This document shows positions 7,005 through 13,286 of a stretch of DNA of 14,745 nucleotides, piece after piece. The notes beneath the pieces were generated by a model. The model made no database searches, was not told where the DNA came from, and saw only the letters and a program-made list of their open reading frames with translations. The translations under genes were made by a program, and so were the position numbers. Source of the stretch: DATEMK01 sp035275625 (GTDB taxonomy: Bacteria; Bacteroidota; Bacteroidia; AKYH767-A; OLB10); contig DATEMK010000059.1 of NCBI GenBank assembly GCA_035275625.1, forward strand, positions 1-14,745. Direction: 5' to 3'. Every line of letters begins with the position of its first letter. Within the stretch, counting starts at the first letter, position 1.

Positions 7005-8558
7005 ATGAAAAAAATTACGCTCCTTGTATCAACCGTTATGCTGTTTACTGTTTCCTGCAACAAACAGGAAATAGAAACATCAGACCCTGCTTTGTCCTCA
7101 TCAGCTGTATTAAGACAAAAAGCAAATCCTGTCCCTGTCCCGGTGGGAGATCCGTTGCCGTCATCAGAAATTGATAAAATGATTGCAAAAAAGATGGATC
7201 AACAAAACACGTTCAGCTGGCAGGATGCATCATTACAATATCTCTGGAGCGCTGCTGTTAACAGCGATCATGTCGTTGCAGTAGGGTACCGGCCAACGGG
7301 TGTTACGGATGTGGAAAAAAACATTCACCTCCTTAATCTTACAACAGGAAGCTGGAAGCAGGTACATGATGCAATAATCAAATTGGTCCTTGACGGGATA
7401 AATAAAGACAATCCGAACCCTGTTACACTTGAACAGGTATTGGCAGAAGATGATAAAAAACTCCCTATTATTACTTTTAAAATTACCAACAGGAACGTAC
7501 TGACTGCATTATACAACCTGGAGAATACGCGGTACCTTGAACCGCTCGGATATTATCCTGCCGATACACGTTTCCGGGTATTGTCTACATCAGGTTGCAG
7601 CGCAAGCACGCAGTCTCTTAATACAGCCGACTGGACGACAATTCTACCCAACTGCCGCCTTCCATGGAATTACAATAATGTGAATATTCCTGCTGCATGG
7701 AATGTTTCGCAGGGCGAAGGAATAAAAATAGGGGTTATTGATGGCGGCATAAGTTCCACCCAGGCTTTGCTGGGCAGCCAGTTTACCAACGGTTACTCTA
7801 ACGTATCCCGGACTGTAACCACCGATTATACCTACGGAACATCAGCTTATACTTCTTGTACCCACGGAACTTCCATGACAGGATTAGCTGCCGGGCCGCG
7901 AAATGACCAGAATGCCGTTACAGGTGTTGCTTATAAAGCCAGCCTGCATTTTATTCATGCCTGTGAAGATGTGGTGCTGGACCAATCAGCAGAAAAGACC
8001 GGTGTGAAAAATGCTCTTATCAGGATGGGCGACATTGCGGATGTAAAAATTGTAAGCATGTCAGTGGGCAGCCCTTTTGCCAGCAATGTGCTGAAAGACG
8101 GCTGCATCTATGCTTATAATAAAGGTAAAATGCTGCTTGCCGCAGCAGGCACATCGTTTAGCTGGACAACCTGGTGGGGAGTAGTGTATCCCGCTGCTTA
8201 CTCTCAATGTTATGCAATAACCGGGGTGAAGGAAAATGGAAGTACATGCAACTCCTGTCATGACGGAAGCCAGGTTAAATTTACCATTCCTATGGAGCGC
8301 AGCACAAATGCCAACCGTAACTCTTTATCATTGCCTTTAAGCGGAAGCACACCTACCTATATTGGCGGCAGTTCCTGCGCTACTGCCACCGCAGCCGGAA
8401 TTGCCGCATTGGTATGGGCAGTAAACCCTGTACTTACCCGCGACCAGGTTTATACCTGCATGAAAAATACAGCCCAATATTATCCGAATCCCAATTCAAG
8501 CAGGGGATATGGAAATTTAAATGCCTCTGCAGCAGTAGCCCTTGCACAGACTTATTAA
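7005..8558 (+). CDS. S8 (subtilisin-like) serine protease, predicted lipoprotein, altered oxyanion residue
   Basis: Exported endopeptidase. The N-terminus MKKITLLVSTVMLFTVSC ends in a lipobox-like TVSC, so C18 is probably lipidated. Residues about 20-190 are a pro-region or N-terminal domain that I cannot assign. The catalytic domain (about 225-515) has Asp246 in IGVIDGG, His287 in THGTSMTGLAAG and Ser457 in GGSSCATATAAG. The subtilisin oxyanion position, normally Asn in AAGN, reads AAAGTS here, placing Thr at 383. Ten cysteines lie in residues 198-485, suggesting disulfides. There is no T9SS sorting domain, unlike the two flanking cargo genes. The leader is A/T-rich with no Shine-Dalgarno, preceded by a TATATTTG box. 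The kelch gene follows on the same strand after 279 bp holding repeat copy B, so the two probably have separate promoters. Confidence 0.9.
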   Translation: MKKITLLVSTVMLFTVSCNKQEIETSDPALSSSAVLRQKANPVPVPVGDPLPSSEIDKMIAKKMDQQNTFSWQDASLQYLWSAAVNSDHVVAVGYRPTGVTDVEKNIHLLNLTTGSWKQVHDAIIKLVLDGINKDNPNPVTLEQVLAEDDKKLPIITFKITNRNVLTALYNLENTRYLEPLGYYPADTRFRVLSTSGCSASTQSLNTADWTTILPNCRLPWNYNNVNIPAAWNVSQGEGIKIGVIDGGISSTQALLGSQFTNGYSNVSRTVTTDYTYGTSAYTSCTHGTSMTGLAAGPRNDQNAVTGVAYKASLHFIHACEDVVLDQSAEKTGVKNALIRMGDIADVKIVSMSVGSPFASNVLKDGCIYAYNKGKMLLAAAGTSFSWTTWWGVVYPAAYSQCYAITGVKENGSTCNSCHDGSQVKFTIPMERSTNANRNSLSLPLSGSTPTYIGGSSCATATAAGIAALVWAVNPVLTRDQVYTCMKNTAQYYPNPNSSRGYGNLNASAAVALAQTY

Positions 8559-8586
8559 GAAAGCCTTACGTACATAAAGATATTTC

Positions 8587-8604
8587 TCCCGATAGCTATC
8601 GGGA
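8587..8604. repeat. 18-bp perfect palindrome between protease and kelch genes
   Basis: TCCCGATAGCTATCGGGA is fully self-complementary and lies 28 bp after the protease stop, just before repeat copy B. As RNA it would form a 7-bp stem with an AGCT loop. No T tract follows, so it is at best a non-canonical terminator. Its left arm with one preceding base (CTCCCGATAGCT) occurs again at 1063-1074 without the right arm. Confidence 0.7.
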
Positions 8605-8613
8605 CTGCGGAGA

Positions 8614-8760
8614 CCCTGAAGAAACCAGGAATAAAATAAACTTTTTAATCCCGATCCGAAGGATTCCTATGGACCTTTGGGGGAATATCAAATAATTTCA
8701 CTTTGGGTTTTCGAAATTTCAGTGTCCTCAAAAGGGAGATACTGAAAACTACAGAAGAAA
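8614..8760 (+). repeat. Dispersed intergenic repeat, copy B (modules 2-1)
   Basis: Module 2 (8614-8698) matches copy A from CCCTGAAGAAACC to AAATAATTT, with a longer variable centre containing ATCCGAAGGAT (8655-8665). Module 1 (8705-8760) matches copy A module 1 with four substitutions and three single-base indels over about 53 columns. It carries TTTCAGT (8717-8723) and ACTGAAA (8741-8747), a perfect 7-bp inverted repeat. The element lies between two co-directional genes. Confidence 0.75.
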
Positions 8761-8813
8761 CAATCTTAAATAATTACCTTGCATTTAGTGCTTCTGAATA
8801 CATAGATTGTGAT

Positions 8814-8821
8814 TATATTTG
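8814..8821 (+). promoter_or_regulatory. Candidate -7 promoter element (TATATTTG) of the kelch gene
   Basis: Perfect TAnnTTTG match 16 nt before the first ATG at 8838 (19 nt before the ATG at 8841). If used, the leader is about 10 nt. It is the same octamer as before the protease and the T9SS cargo genes. Confidence 0.45.
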
Positions 8822-8837
8822 ACCGATAAAACGATTC

Positions 8838-10175
8838 ATGATGAAAAAATCAATTTACGTATTACTTGCTGCATTATTTTTTGAATGCAATGTATATGCA
8901 CAGTGGTCTCTTGAACATTTATCGCAGGCACGGGCTTTTCCGGGCGCTGCCGGTTACCAGGACAAAGTATATGTGGGAGGTGGTTACATTAACGCAAATA
9001 CCGGCATTATGACTAACCGGGTGGATATTTATGATAATGCAAACGGTACTTGGTCAACAGATTCATTGTCATCGGTGCGGGGTGATGTTGCAGTTATTGG
9101 CGTTAACAACAAAGTTTATTTTGCAGGCGGCTCTACCAATGGTTTTGGCAATGCAAAAGAAGTGGACATATACGATGTTATTTCCGGAACATGGTCTGTA
9201 GATTCGCTGATCACTACACAGGCAGCGGCTATCCCGGTAATCATCGGCAACAAAATTTATTTTGCCGGGGGAACATCAGATGCAGCAAATGGCGTCACTG
9301 AAGTCGTCAGTATTTTTGATTATACAACGGGAACCTGGACATCGGACTCCATGTCGTTGGCGCGGTTCGGACATAGCGGTACAGTGGTTGGAGACATCGC
9401 AGTTTTTGGCGGTGGTTATAAAAACACTTCGAGTTATCCGACAACCAACAGGGTGGATATTTACAACGCAATTACAGGCGCGTGGGATACCGCTTCGCTA
9501 TCACAGGCGCGTGGAAATATTGCCGCTATTGCAGCGGGAGGTAAAATATTTTTTGCCGGAGGCCTGGTCAGCGTTGCTTCAGGGGTCGTCTCTGACGTAG
9601 TGGACATTTATGATGTGGCGAATAGCAGCTGGAGCACTGCAACCCTTTCTCTCGGAAGAAGAAGCATTGCAACAGCCACTATCGGCAACCTGGTTTTTTT
9701 TGCAGGTGGGGAGCAAAGTTTCAACCAGAACACGCCCAGCAAAGTAGTTGATATCTATAATATAATTACCGGTGTGTGGACAACAGACAGCATGGCCGTA
9801 CCCCAGGATGCATTGGCCGGTGCACAACTACCCAATAAAGTATTTTTTATCGGGGGAGGTTCTTATTCAACCAACCTTCTTAACGATGAAGTTGAAATTT
9901 ATACGGATAATGCCGCAGGAATTAATGAGACAATAATAAATAGTGCATTTAGTATTTTTCCAAATCCCTCAAACGGCTTAGTGACAATTAAAAACAATAA
10001 AGGCATTTCATTTGGCTTCAGCATTTACAATTTAACCGGGCAATTATTATTTTCAAATTTTAACGGGCAATCAGAATATAAAACAGATTTAAGCCAGTTT
10101 GACGGAAATGCTTTATTCATCCGGATTGTAACCGGCACTGAAATATTAAACAGGATTATTACTAACCTAAAATAG
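8838..10175 (+). CDS. Secreted kelch-repeat beta-propeller protein with T9SS type A sorting domain
   Basis: Exported surface protein, probably a binding or scaffold propeller; its ligand is unknown. The signal peptide ends at about VYAQ (residue 22). Two ATGs are adjacent (8838 and 8841), and either M-M-K-K or M-K-K gives the same signal. Seven kelch units are visible: Gly doublets at 47-49, 97-98, 144-145, 191-193, 241-242, 290-291 and 339-341; a D/E-I-Y/F strand in each; and Trp at 23, 72, 119, 167, 216, 265 and 314, spaced 47-49 residues. The last unit has no Trp and the first Trp precedes the first Gly pair, implying a circularly closed seven-bladed propeller. Residues about 370-445 (FSIFPNPSNGLVTI, IYNLTGQLLF, LFIRIVTG) are a T9SS type A sorting domain. 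No catalytic motif was seen. Confidence 0.92.
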   Translation: MMKKSIYVLLAALFFECNVYAQWSLEHLSQARAFPGAAGYQDKVYVGGGYINANTGIMTNRVDIYDNANGTWSTDSLSSVRGDVAVIGVNNKVYFAGGSTNGFGNAKEVDIYDVISGTWSVDSLITTQAAAIPVIIGNKIYFAGGTSDAANGVTEVVSIFDYTTGTWTSDSMSLARFGHSGTVVGDIAVFGGGYKNTSSYPTTNRVDIYNAITGAWDTASLSQARGNIAAIAAGGKIFFAGGLVSVASGVVSDVVDIYDVANSSWSTATLSLGRRSIATATIGNLVFFAGGEQSFNQNTPSKVVDIYNIITGVWTTDSMAVPQDALAGAQLPNKVFFIGGGSYSTNLLNDEVEIYTDNAAGINETIINSAFSIFPNPSNGLVTIKNNKGISFGFSIYNLTGQLLFSNFNGQSEYKTDLSQFDGNALFIRIVTGTEILNRIITNLK

Positions 10176-10240
10176 GTTCACGCAGTAAGATTACAGAAAG
10201 TAAAATATTTAAGCAGATAAAAAGCACACAAGAAATATTT

Positions 10241-10264
10241 GATGATTGTTTTTTCATCTTTTTA
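10241..10264 (+). terminator. Weak candidate terminator between convergent genes
   Basis: GATGA (10241-10245) and TCATC (10254-10258) form a 5-bp stem with an 8-base loop, followed by TTTTTT. It lies 66 bp after the kelch stop in the spacer between convergent genes, where a terminator is expected. The stem is short and A/T-rich. Confidence 0.3.
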
Positions 10265-10341
10265 AGACGGATATATTTCATAAGAGGAAAGGGAATCTTT
10301 TACTTTGGCTGCGTGCGGGGCCTTCCGGCATTTACACTTCA

Positions 10342-10935
10342 TTATTTCTTTTTAAATAAATGACCTCCGAAAATTAGTATGCCTAATGCAAAGGATACAT
10401 AGGTATTTGCGTAAGCAAGAGGAATGGCAGCAATTAAACCTGCAATGCCAACCATTGAATACCTTGCGGTGGCTTTATTGTCAGAGAAAAATGAAGGGGG
10501 CAAAAAGCCTTTCATATTCGCATACCAGTATAGGCAGCCAAAGGACACATTCATCAAAACATAATTGACAAACAGCAACGCCACTGCAAAAGAATCGGAG
10601 TGATGGTGTCCGGCAAATGCTGTGGTGAATGGAACAACAGAAAGCAGCAGGATAAAAAGCATGTTCAGCAAAATGTATCGCTTGTTTAATTTGTCCAGGT
10701 TCAGAAAAAGGAGATGATGGTCAATCCAGATACCGACAATCAGGAGGAAGGAACCAAGGTAGCTCATAAATGAAGGGAGCAAAGCGACTAACTGCTCCCG
10801 TGTGTTTATACTTTCGGAATGCCCGGTTTCAGGGACACGAAGTTCCAGTACCAGTATGGTGAGTATAATGGCAATGACAGCATCAATAAAAGTTTCGAAC
10901 CGTTTCTTGTCATAATTATAATTGGGTGTCTGCAT
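10342..10935 (-). CDS. TMEM175-family (DUF1211) integral membrane protein
   Basis: Related to the TMEM175 potassium-channel family; bacterial members have one six-helix unit of about 200 residues, matching this 197-residue protein. Hydrophobic segments lie at about 15-33, 55-73, 88-107, 115-138, 160-176 and 177-193. The first helix starts with R12-F-E-T-F-I-D18, aligning with the family signature R-x-x-x-F-S-D but with Ile for Ser. The helix-2 end W70-I-D-H-H74 matches the family WxxHH motif. Potassium conduction is a family-level inference that has not been shown for most bacterial members. It is convergent with the kelch gene and followed upstream by the SRPBCC gene across 167 bp in which I see no strong promoter. 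Confidence 0.85.
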   Translation of the reverse strand: MQTPNYNYDKKRFETFIDAVIAIILTILVLELRVPETGHSESINTREQLVALLPSFMSYLGSFLLIVGIWIDHHLLFLNLDKLNKRYILLNMLFILLLSVVPFTTAFAGHHHSDSFAVALLFVNYVLMNVSFGCLYWYANMKGFLPPSFFSDNKATARYSMVGIAGLIAAIPLAYANTYVSFALGILIFGGHLFKKK

Positions 10936-11102
10936 GAATTCTCGTTTTTACTTCCCTTCTTTTATTAATTCAGTTTTAGCCCGTTAAACAGGGGAGTGAA
11001 ACGTTCAAAAATAGAGCATCTTTTTTTCAGCAAATGACAGGTCTGGTGTGCATGGGTGATGCTTTACCGTACTTGTTGTACCGGACGAGAGGGGAATGTT
11101 AT

Positions 11103-11549
11103 TTATGCATCAGGAATTTCCGGCTCCACTAATTTTTTTAATTTATCCAATGACTCCTGCCAGCCCAAATAACACATTTCTGCCGGTATAACATCAGGAA
11201 TACCTTCCTGGATTACTTTAAGCTCTGTGCCGACAGAAACTTTATTGAGCCAAACGGATGTAATCATTTCTCCGGGCAAATTTGGGTCGTCAAATTTATC
11301 GGTGTACTTTAAAAATTCATTCGGCTTGATTTCTAAATATTTTCCGCCAAAGGAATGTCCATTGCCCGTAGTAAAATTGATAAAGGTCATTTTATAAGTG
11401 CCATCCACACGTGCCTCCAATTGATGTACCACACATAAATACCCGTAAGGCGGCAGCCATGCGGCCATGGCATTGGCATCGGTAAAAGCACGATAAACTT
11501 TTTCGGGAGCTGCTTTAAGCACCCTGTGTAATGTTACGCGGTTTGACAT
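11103..11549 (-). CDS. SRPBCC-fold protein of the AHSA1 (Aha1 C-terminal-like) type
   Basis: Small cytosolic START/Bet v 1-like protein of the AHSA1 family, with no signal peptide. The pattern is typical: RVLKAAPEKVYRAFTDANAM (8-27), AAWLPP, EARVDGTYKMTF, GGKYLEIKPNEFLKYTDKF, and a C-terminal helix in WQESLDKLKKLVEP. The fold makes a hydrophobic pocket for lipids or small ligands; the actual ligand of bacterial AHSA1 proteins is generally unknown. Length (148) is normal. The leader contains AACAACTAAATAA, also found in the leader of the upstream cytochrome gene. Repeat copy C lies 114 bp or more upstream of the start, between this gene and the cytochrome stop, so co-transcription with the cytochrome is doubtful. 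Confidence 0.88.
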   Translation of the reverse strand: MSNRVTLHRVLKAAPEKVYRAFTDANAMAAWLPPYGYLCVVHQLEARVDGTYKMTFINFTTGNGHSFGGKYLEIKPNEFLKYTDKFDDPNLPGEMITSVWLNKVSVGTELKVIQEGIPDVIPAEMCYLGWQESLDKLKKLVEPEIPDA

Positions 11550-11662
11550 AGTGTCTTTATTTAGTTATTTAGTTGTTTTTATTCCTACTCTTCTGGCTTT
11601 CCTGGTATCGCCCTTTTGATTACGATGGTTTGCTGCTGCATCCTGTAGCTTTTAAAACTATG

Positions 11663-11768
11663 TTCCGGGAATAAAAATAAGTTTTTTAATACCGGAGACA
11701 TCCCTTTGGGAGAATATTAAATAATTCTCCGAAAAGGGGAGACCCGAAAGTACAGAAAATTCAGAAAA
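11663..11768 (+). repeat. Dispersed intergenic repeat, copy C (modules 2-1'')
   Basis: Module 2 (11663-11726) has CCGGGAATAAAAATAA, a GTTTTTTAAT tract and TGGGAGAATATTAAATAATT; the last block plus one preceding T is identical over 21 bp to copy A (6856-6876). A degenerate module 1 (11727-11768) keeps the CCGAAAA and GTACAGAAAA parts. It contains its own hairpin TCTCC/GGAGA (11726-11730, 11738-11742). Orientation is the same as copies A and B, although the flanking genes here are on the minus strand. Confidence 0.65.
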
Positions 11769-11796
11769 AAAATAAAATGACAGGATTTTATTTTTT
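11767..11796 (-). terminator. A/T-only inverted repeat with T tract, probable terminator of the cytochrome gene
   Basis: On the minus strand AAAAAATAAAAT, loop CCTGTC and ATTTTATTTTTT form a perfect 12-bp stem running into further Ts, beginning 8 nt after the cytochrome stop. The stem has no G-C pairs, so it is weaker than usual, but position, length and T tract fit an intrinsic terminator. Symmetry means it could also act on the plus strand. Confidence 0.5.
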
Positions 11797-11804
11797 AATC
11801 TTTA

Positions 11805-13148
11805 TTATAAAGATTTCAGATATTCAACTAAATCTTTTTTCTCCGTTTCAGTTAAAGCAAGTTTTTTGAAATCGTTGTAATGATTTACTACATCCATCAA
11901 TGTTGCAAATCTGCCATCGTGATAAAAGCCGCCTTTCATGTGTGTCCACAATCCCTTTAATCCTTGTGTAACATAGGTTTTATCGGGAGAACGGTTTGCC
12001 TGGAAATCATCAATGCCAATGTCCGATGGCTTGTGCGTATTCCATCCGGGTTCGGTGAAGAGAGGCGGAACATGGCAGCTTGCACATTTTGCTTTACCAT
12101 TAAAGACACTCATGCCGCGTTGTGCAGCTTCTTTATTATATATGCTGTCCGGTGCTTTTGGTACCGGTATAGCTAATTGATAAAATTGCAATGCTGCCAG
12201 CTTACCTGTTACCATATCCGGTGTATTGCGTTTGTTCCCGAAACCGGCTTTGGCAGCAACAGGATATTGCTTTGCATCATTTAAACGCTCATCATAAAAA
12301 GTTCCATTCCCTGCCAATTCAAGGTTTGCAACATAAGCATTCCAATAAGTAACATCACCCCATCCGCCCGTCCATGTGTGCAGTGTATGCCCCGCATGGC
12401 CAAATGCTTCGGGTATTAAAGTAGCTGCTGATTTTCCATCGGGGCGAAATGCTTTGCCATCCAAATTTAAGAGTGCATCAAATTTTCCGGGACCCCAGCT
12501 TGCAAGAACTTTTTTAACAGTGGCAATATCCACTCCCAATGCATCCGTAAGCGGTTTTAAATTGGGAGCCATAGATACTATTGCTCCTACATTCAAATCA
12601 CGGTTTGCCCAGCCATCCAGGCGATGACCGATGCCAGGCAAAAATGCGTCATCAACTGTTGAATGGCATGAAGCGCAGGTAAGACCGATAGCTTTCAGGT
12701 TTTTCTTCTCATCAAAAGTTCCTTTTACTCCTACCACTGCATTAAGCTGCAAAAGCGTTAGTGTAACAGCCGGATCATCTAAGTTTACCTTTCCTGCTTT
12801 AATGGCTGCCGCCACGTCAGCAGGAATAACATCCATGTCAACTTTTAATCCTGCAGCCAATGCTGCCTTTGGAGAAAGCCCCGCGCCAACGCCTCCATTT
12901 TTTTCACCGGCAATAGCTTTATTTAACTGAAGAGCATCTGTCCAATAGGATTCGTCACCGAAAGTTTCGAATCGAAACGTTTGCCTGCCTTCTGCCAGCA
13001 TTTTATTTGCGTTATCCGTAATTGCATCCTCACTTTCTTTAGTAGCTGCAGGCGCTTTGCCTTTTGAAGATGTACATTGGATAGCCGCCATTGAAATGAC
13101 GAAAAAAATTATCCCCGATAAAATAAGAAGGAGTGGATGTTTTTTCAT
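11805..13148 (-). CDS. Di-haem c-type cytochrome, cytochrome c peroxidase/MauG-like
   Basis: Exported redox protein with two covalently bound haems: C158-A-S-C-H162 and C355-A-S-C-H359. The C-terminal part (HMKGGFYHDGRFATL, 403-417, then VVNHYND and LTETEKKDLVEYLKSL) matches the bacterial cytochrome c peroxidase/MauG superfamily. At 447 residues it exceeds classical CcpA enzymes (about 300-350), mainly because about 130 residues precede the first haem site. I recall this longer subfamily in Acidobacteria and Bacteroidota; its activity is not established, so peroxidase is a class label. The N-terminus has a hydrophobic stretch (5-24) ending MAAIQC; Gln at -1 is atypical for a lipobox, so the anchor type is uncertain. 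It lies 138 bp downstream of an ECF sigma gene and shares a TGTAAC-N8-TTCT block with it. Confidence 0.85.
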   Translation of the reverse strand: MKKHPLLLILSGIIFFVISMAAIQCTSSKGKAPAATKESEDAITDNANKMLAEGRQTFRFETFGDESYWTDALQLNKAIAGEKNGGVGAGLSPKAALAAGLKVDMDVIPADVAAAIKAGKVNLDDPAVTLTLLQLNAVVGVKGTFDEKKNLKAIGLTCASCHSTVDDAFLPGIGHRLDGWANRDLNVGAIVSMAPNLKPLTDALGVDIATVKKVLASWGPGKFDALLNLDGKAFRPDGKSAATLIPEAFGHAGHTLHTWTGGWGDVTYWNAYVANLELAGNGTFYDERLNDAKQYPVAAKAGFGNKRNTPDMVTGKLAALQFYQLAIPVPKAPDSIYNKEAAQRGMSVFNGKAKCASCHVPPLFTEPGWNTHKPSDIGIDDFQANRSPDKTYVTQGLKGLWTHMKGGFYHDGRFATLMDVVNHYNDFKKLALTETEKKDLVEYLKSL

Positions 13149-13208
13149 TTGTTTATTATTTAGTTGTTATAAAAAATTTATTTTTATCCTGTAAAAGTCT
13201 GTTTGTTC

Positions 13209-13248
13209 AGAACGATATTCGTTACATAATTTTAAAAAAAAGTTACAT
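13209..13248 (-). promoter_or_regulatory. Candidate promoter or operator of the cytochrome gene: two ATGTAAC boxes
   Basis: On the minus strand ATGTAAC occurs at 13242-13248 and again at 13221-13227, 21 bp apart start to start, which is about two helical turns. The second box is followed by 8 nt and TTCT (13209-13212), ending 73 nt before the cytochrome start. The same TGTAAC-N8-TTCT block occurs before the sigma gene. An AAC-containing -35 is common in ECF promoters; the assignment is inference. Confidence 0.35.
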
Positions 13249-13286
13249 GATTCACACATTTTAAAAGAGAAAATTCGATGCTGATA

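Noticed and set aside
8414..8695. Plus-strand 93-codon frame running from the protease into repeat copy B
   Set aside because: Out of frame with the protease and simply crosses the palindrome and repeat.
12376..12930. Plus-strand open frames opposite the cytochrome gene
   Set aside because: Antisense shadows of a gene with two haem motifs and full-length family similarity.
13073..13090. Lipobox for the di-haem cytochrome (MAAIQC)
   Set aside because: Gln at -1 is not an accepted lipobox residue, so lipidation is not called; an uncleaved anchor or signal peptidase I site is equally likely.
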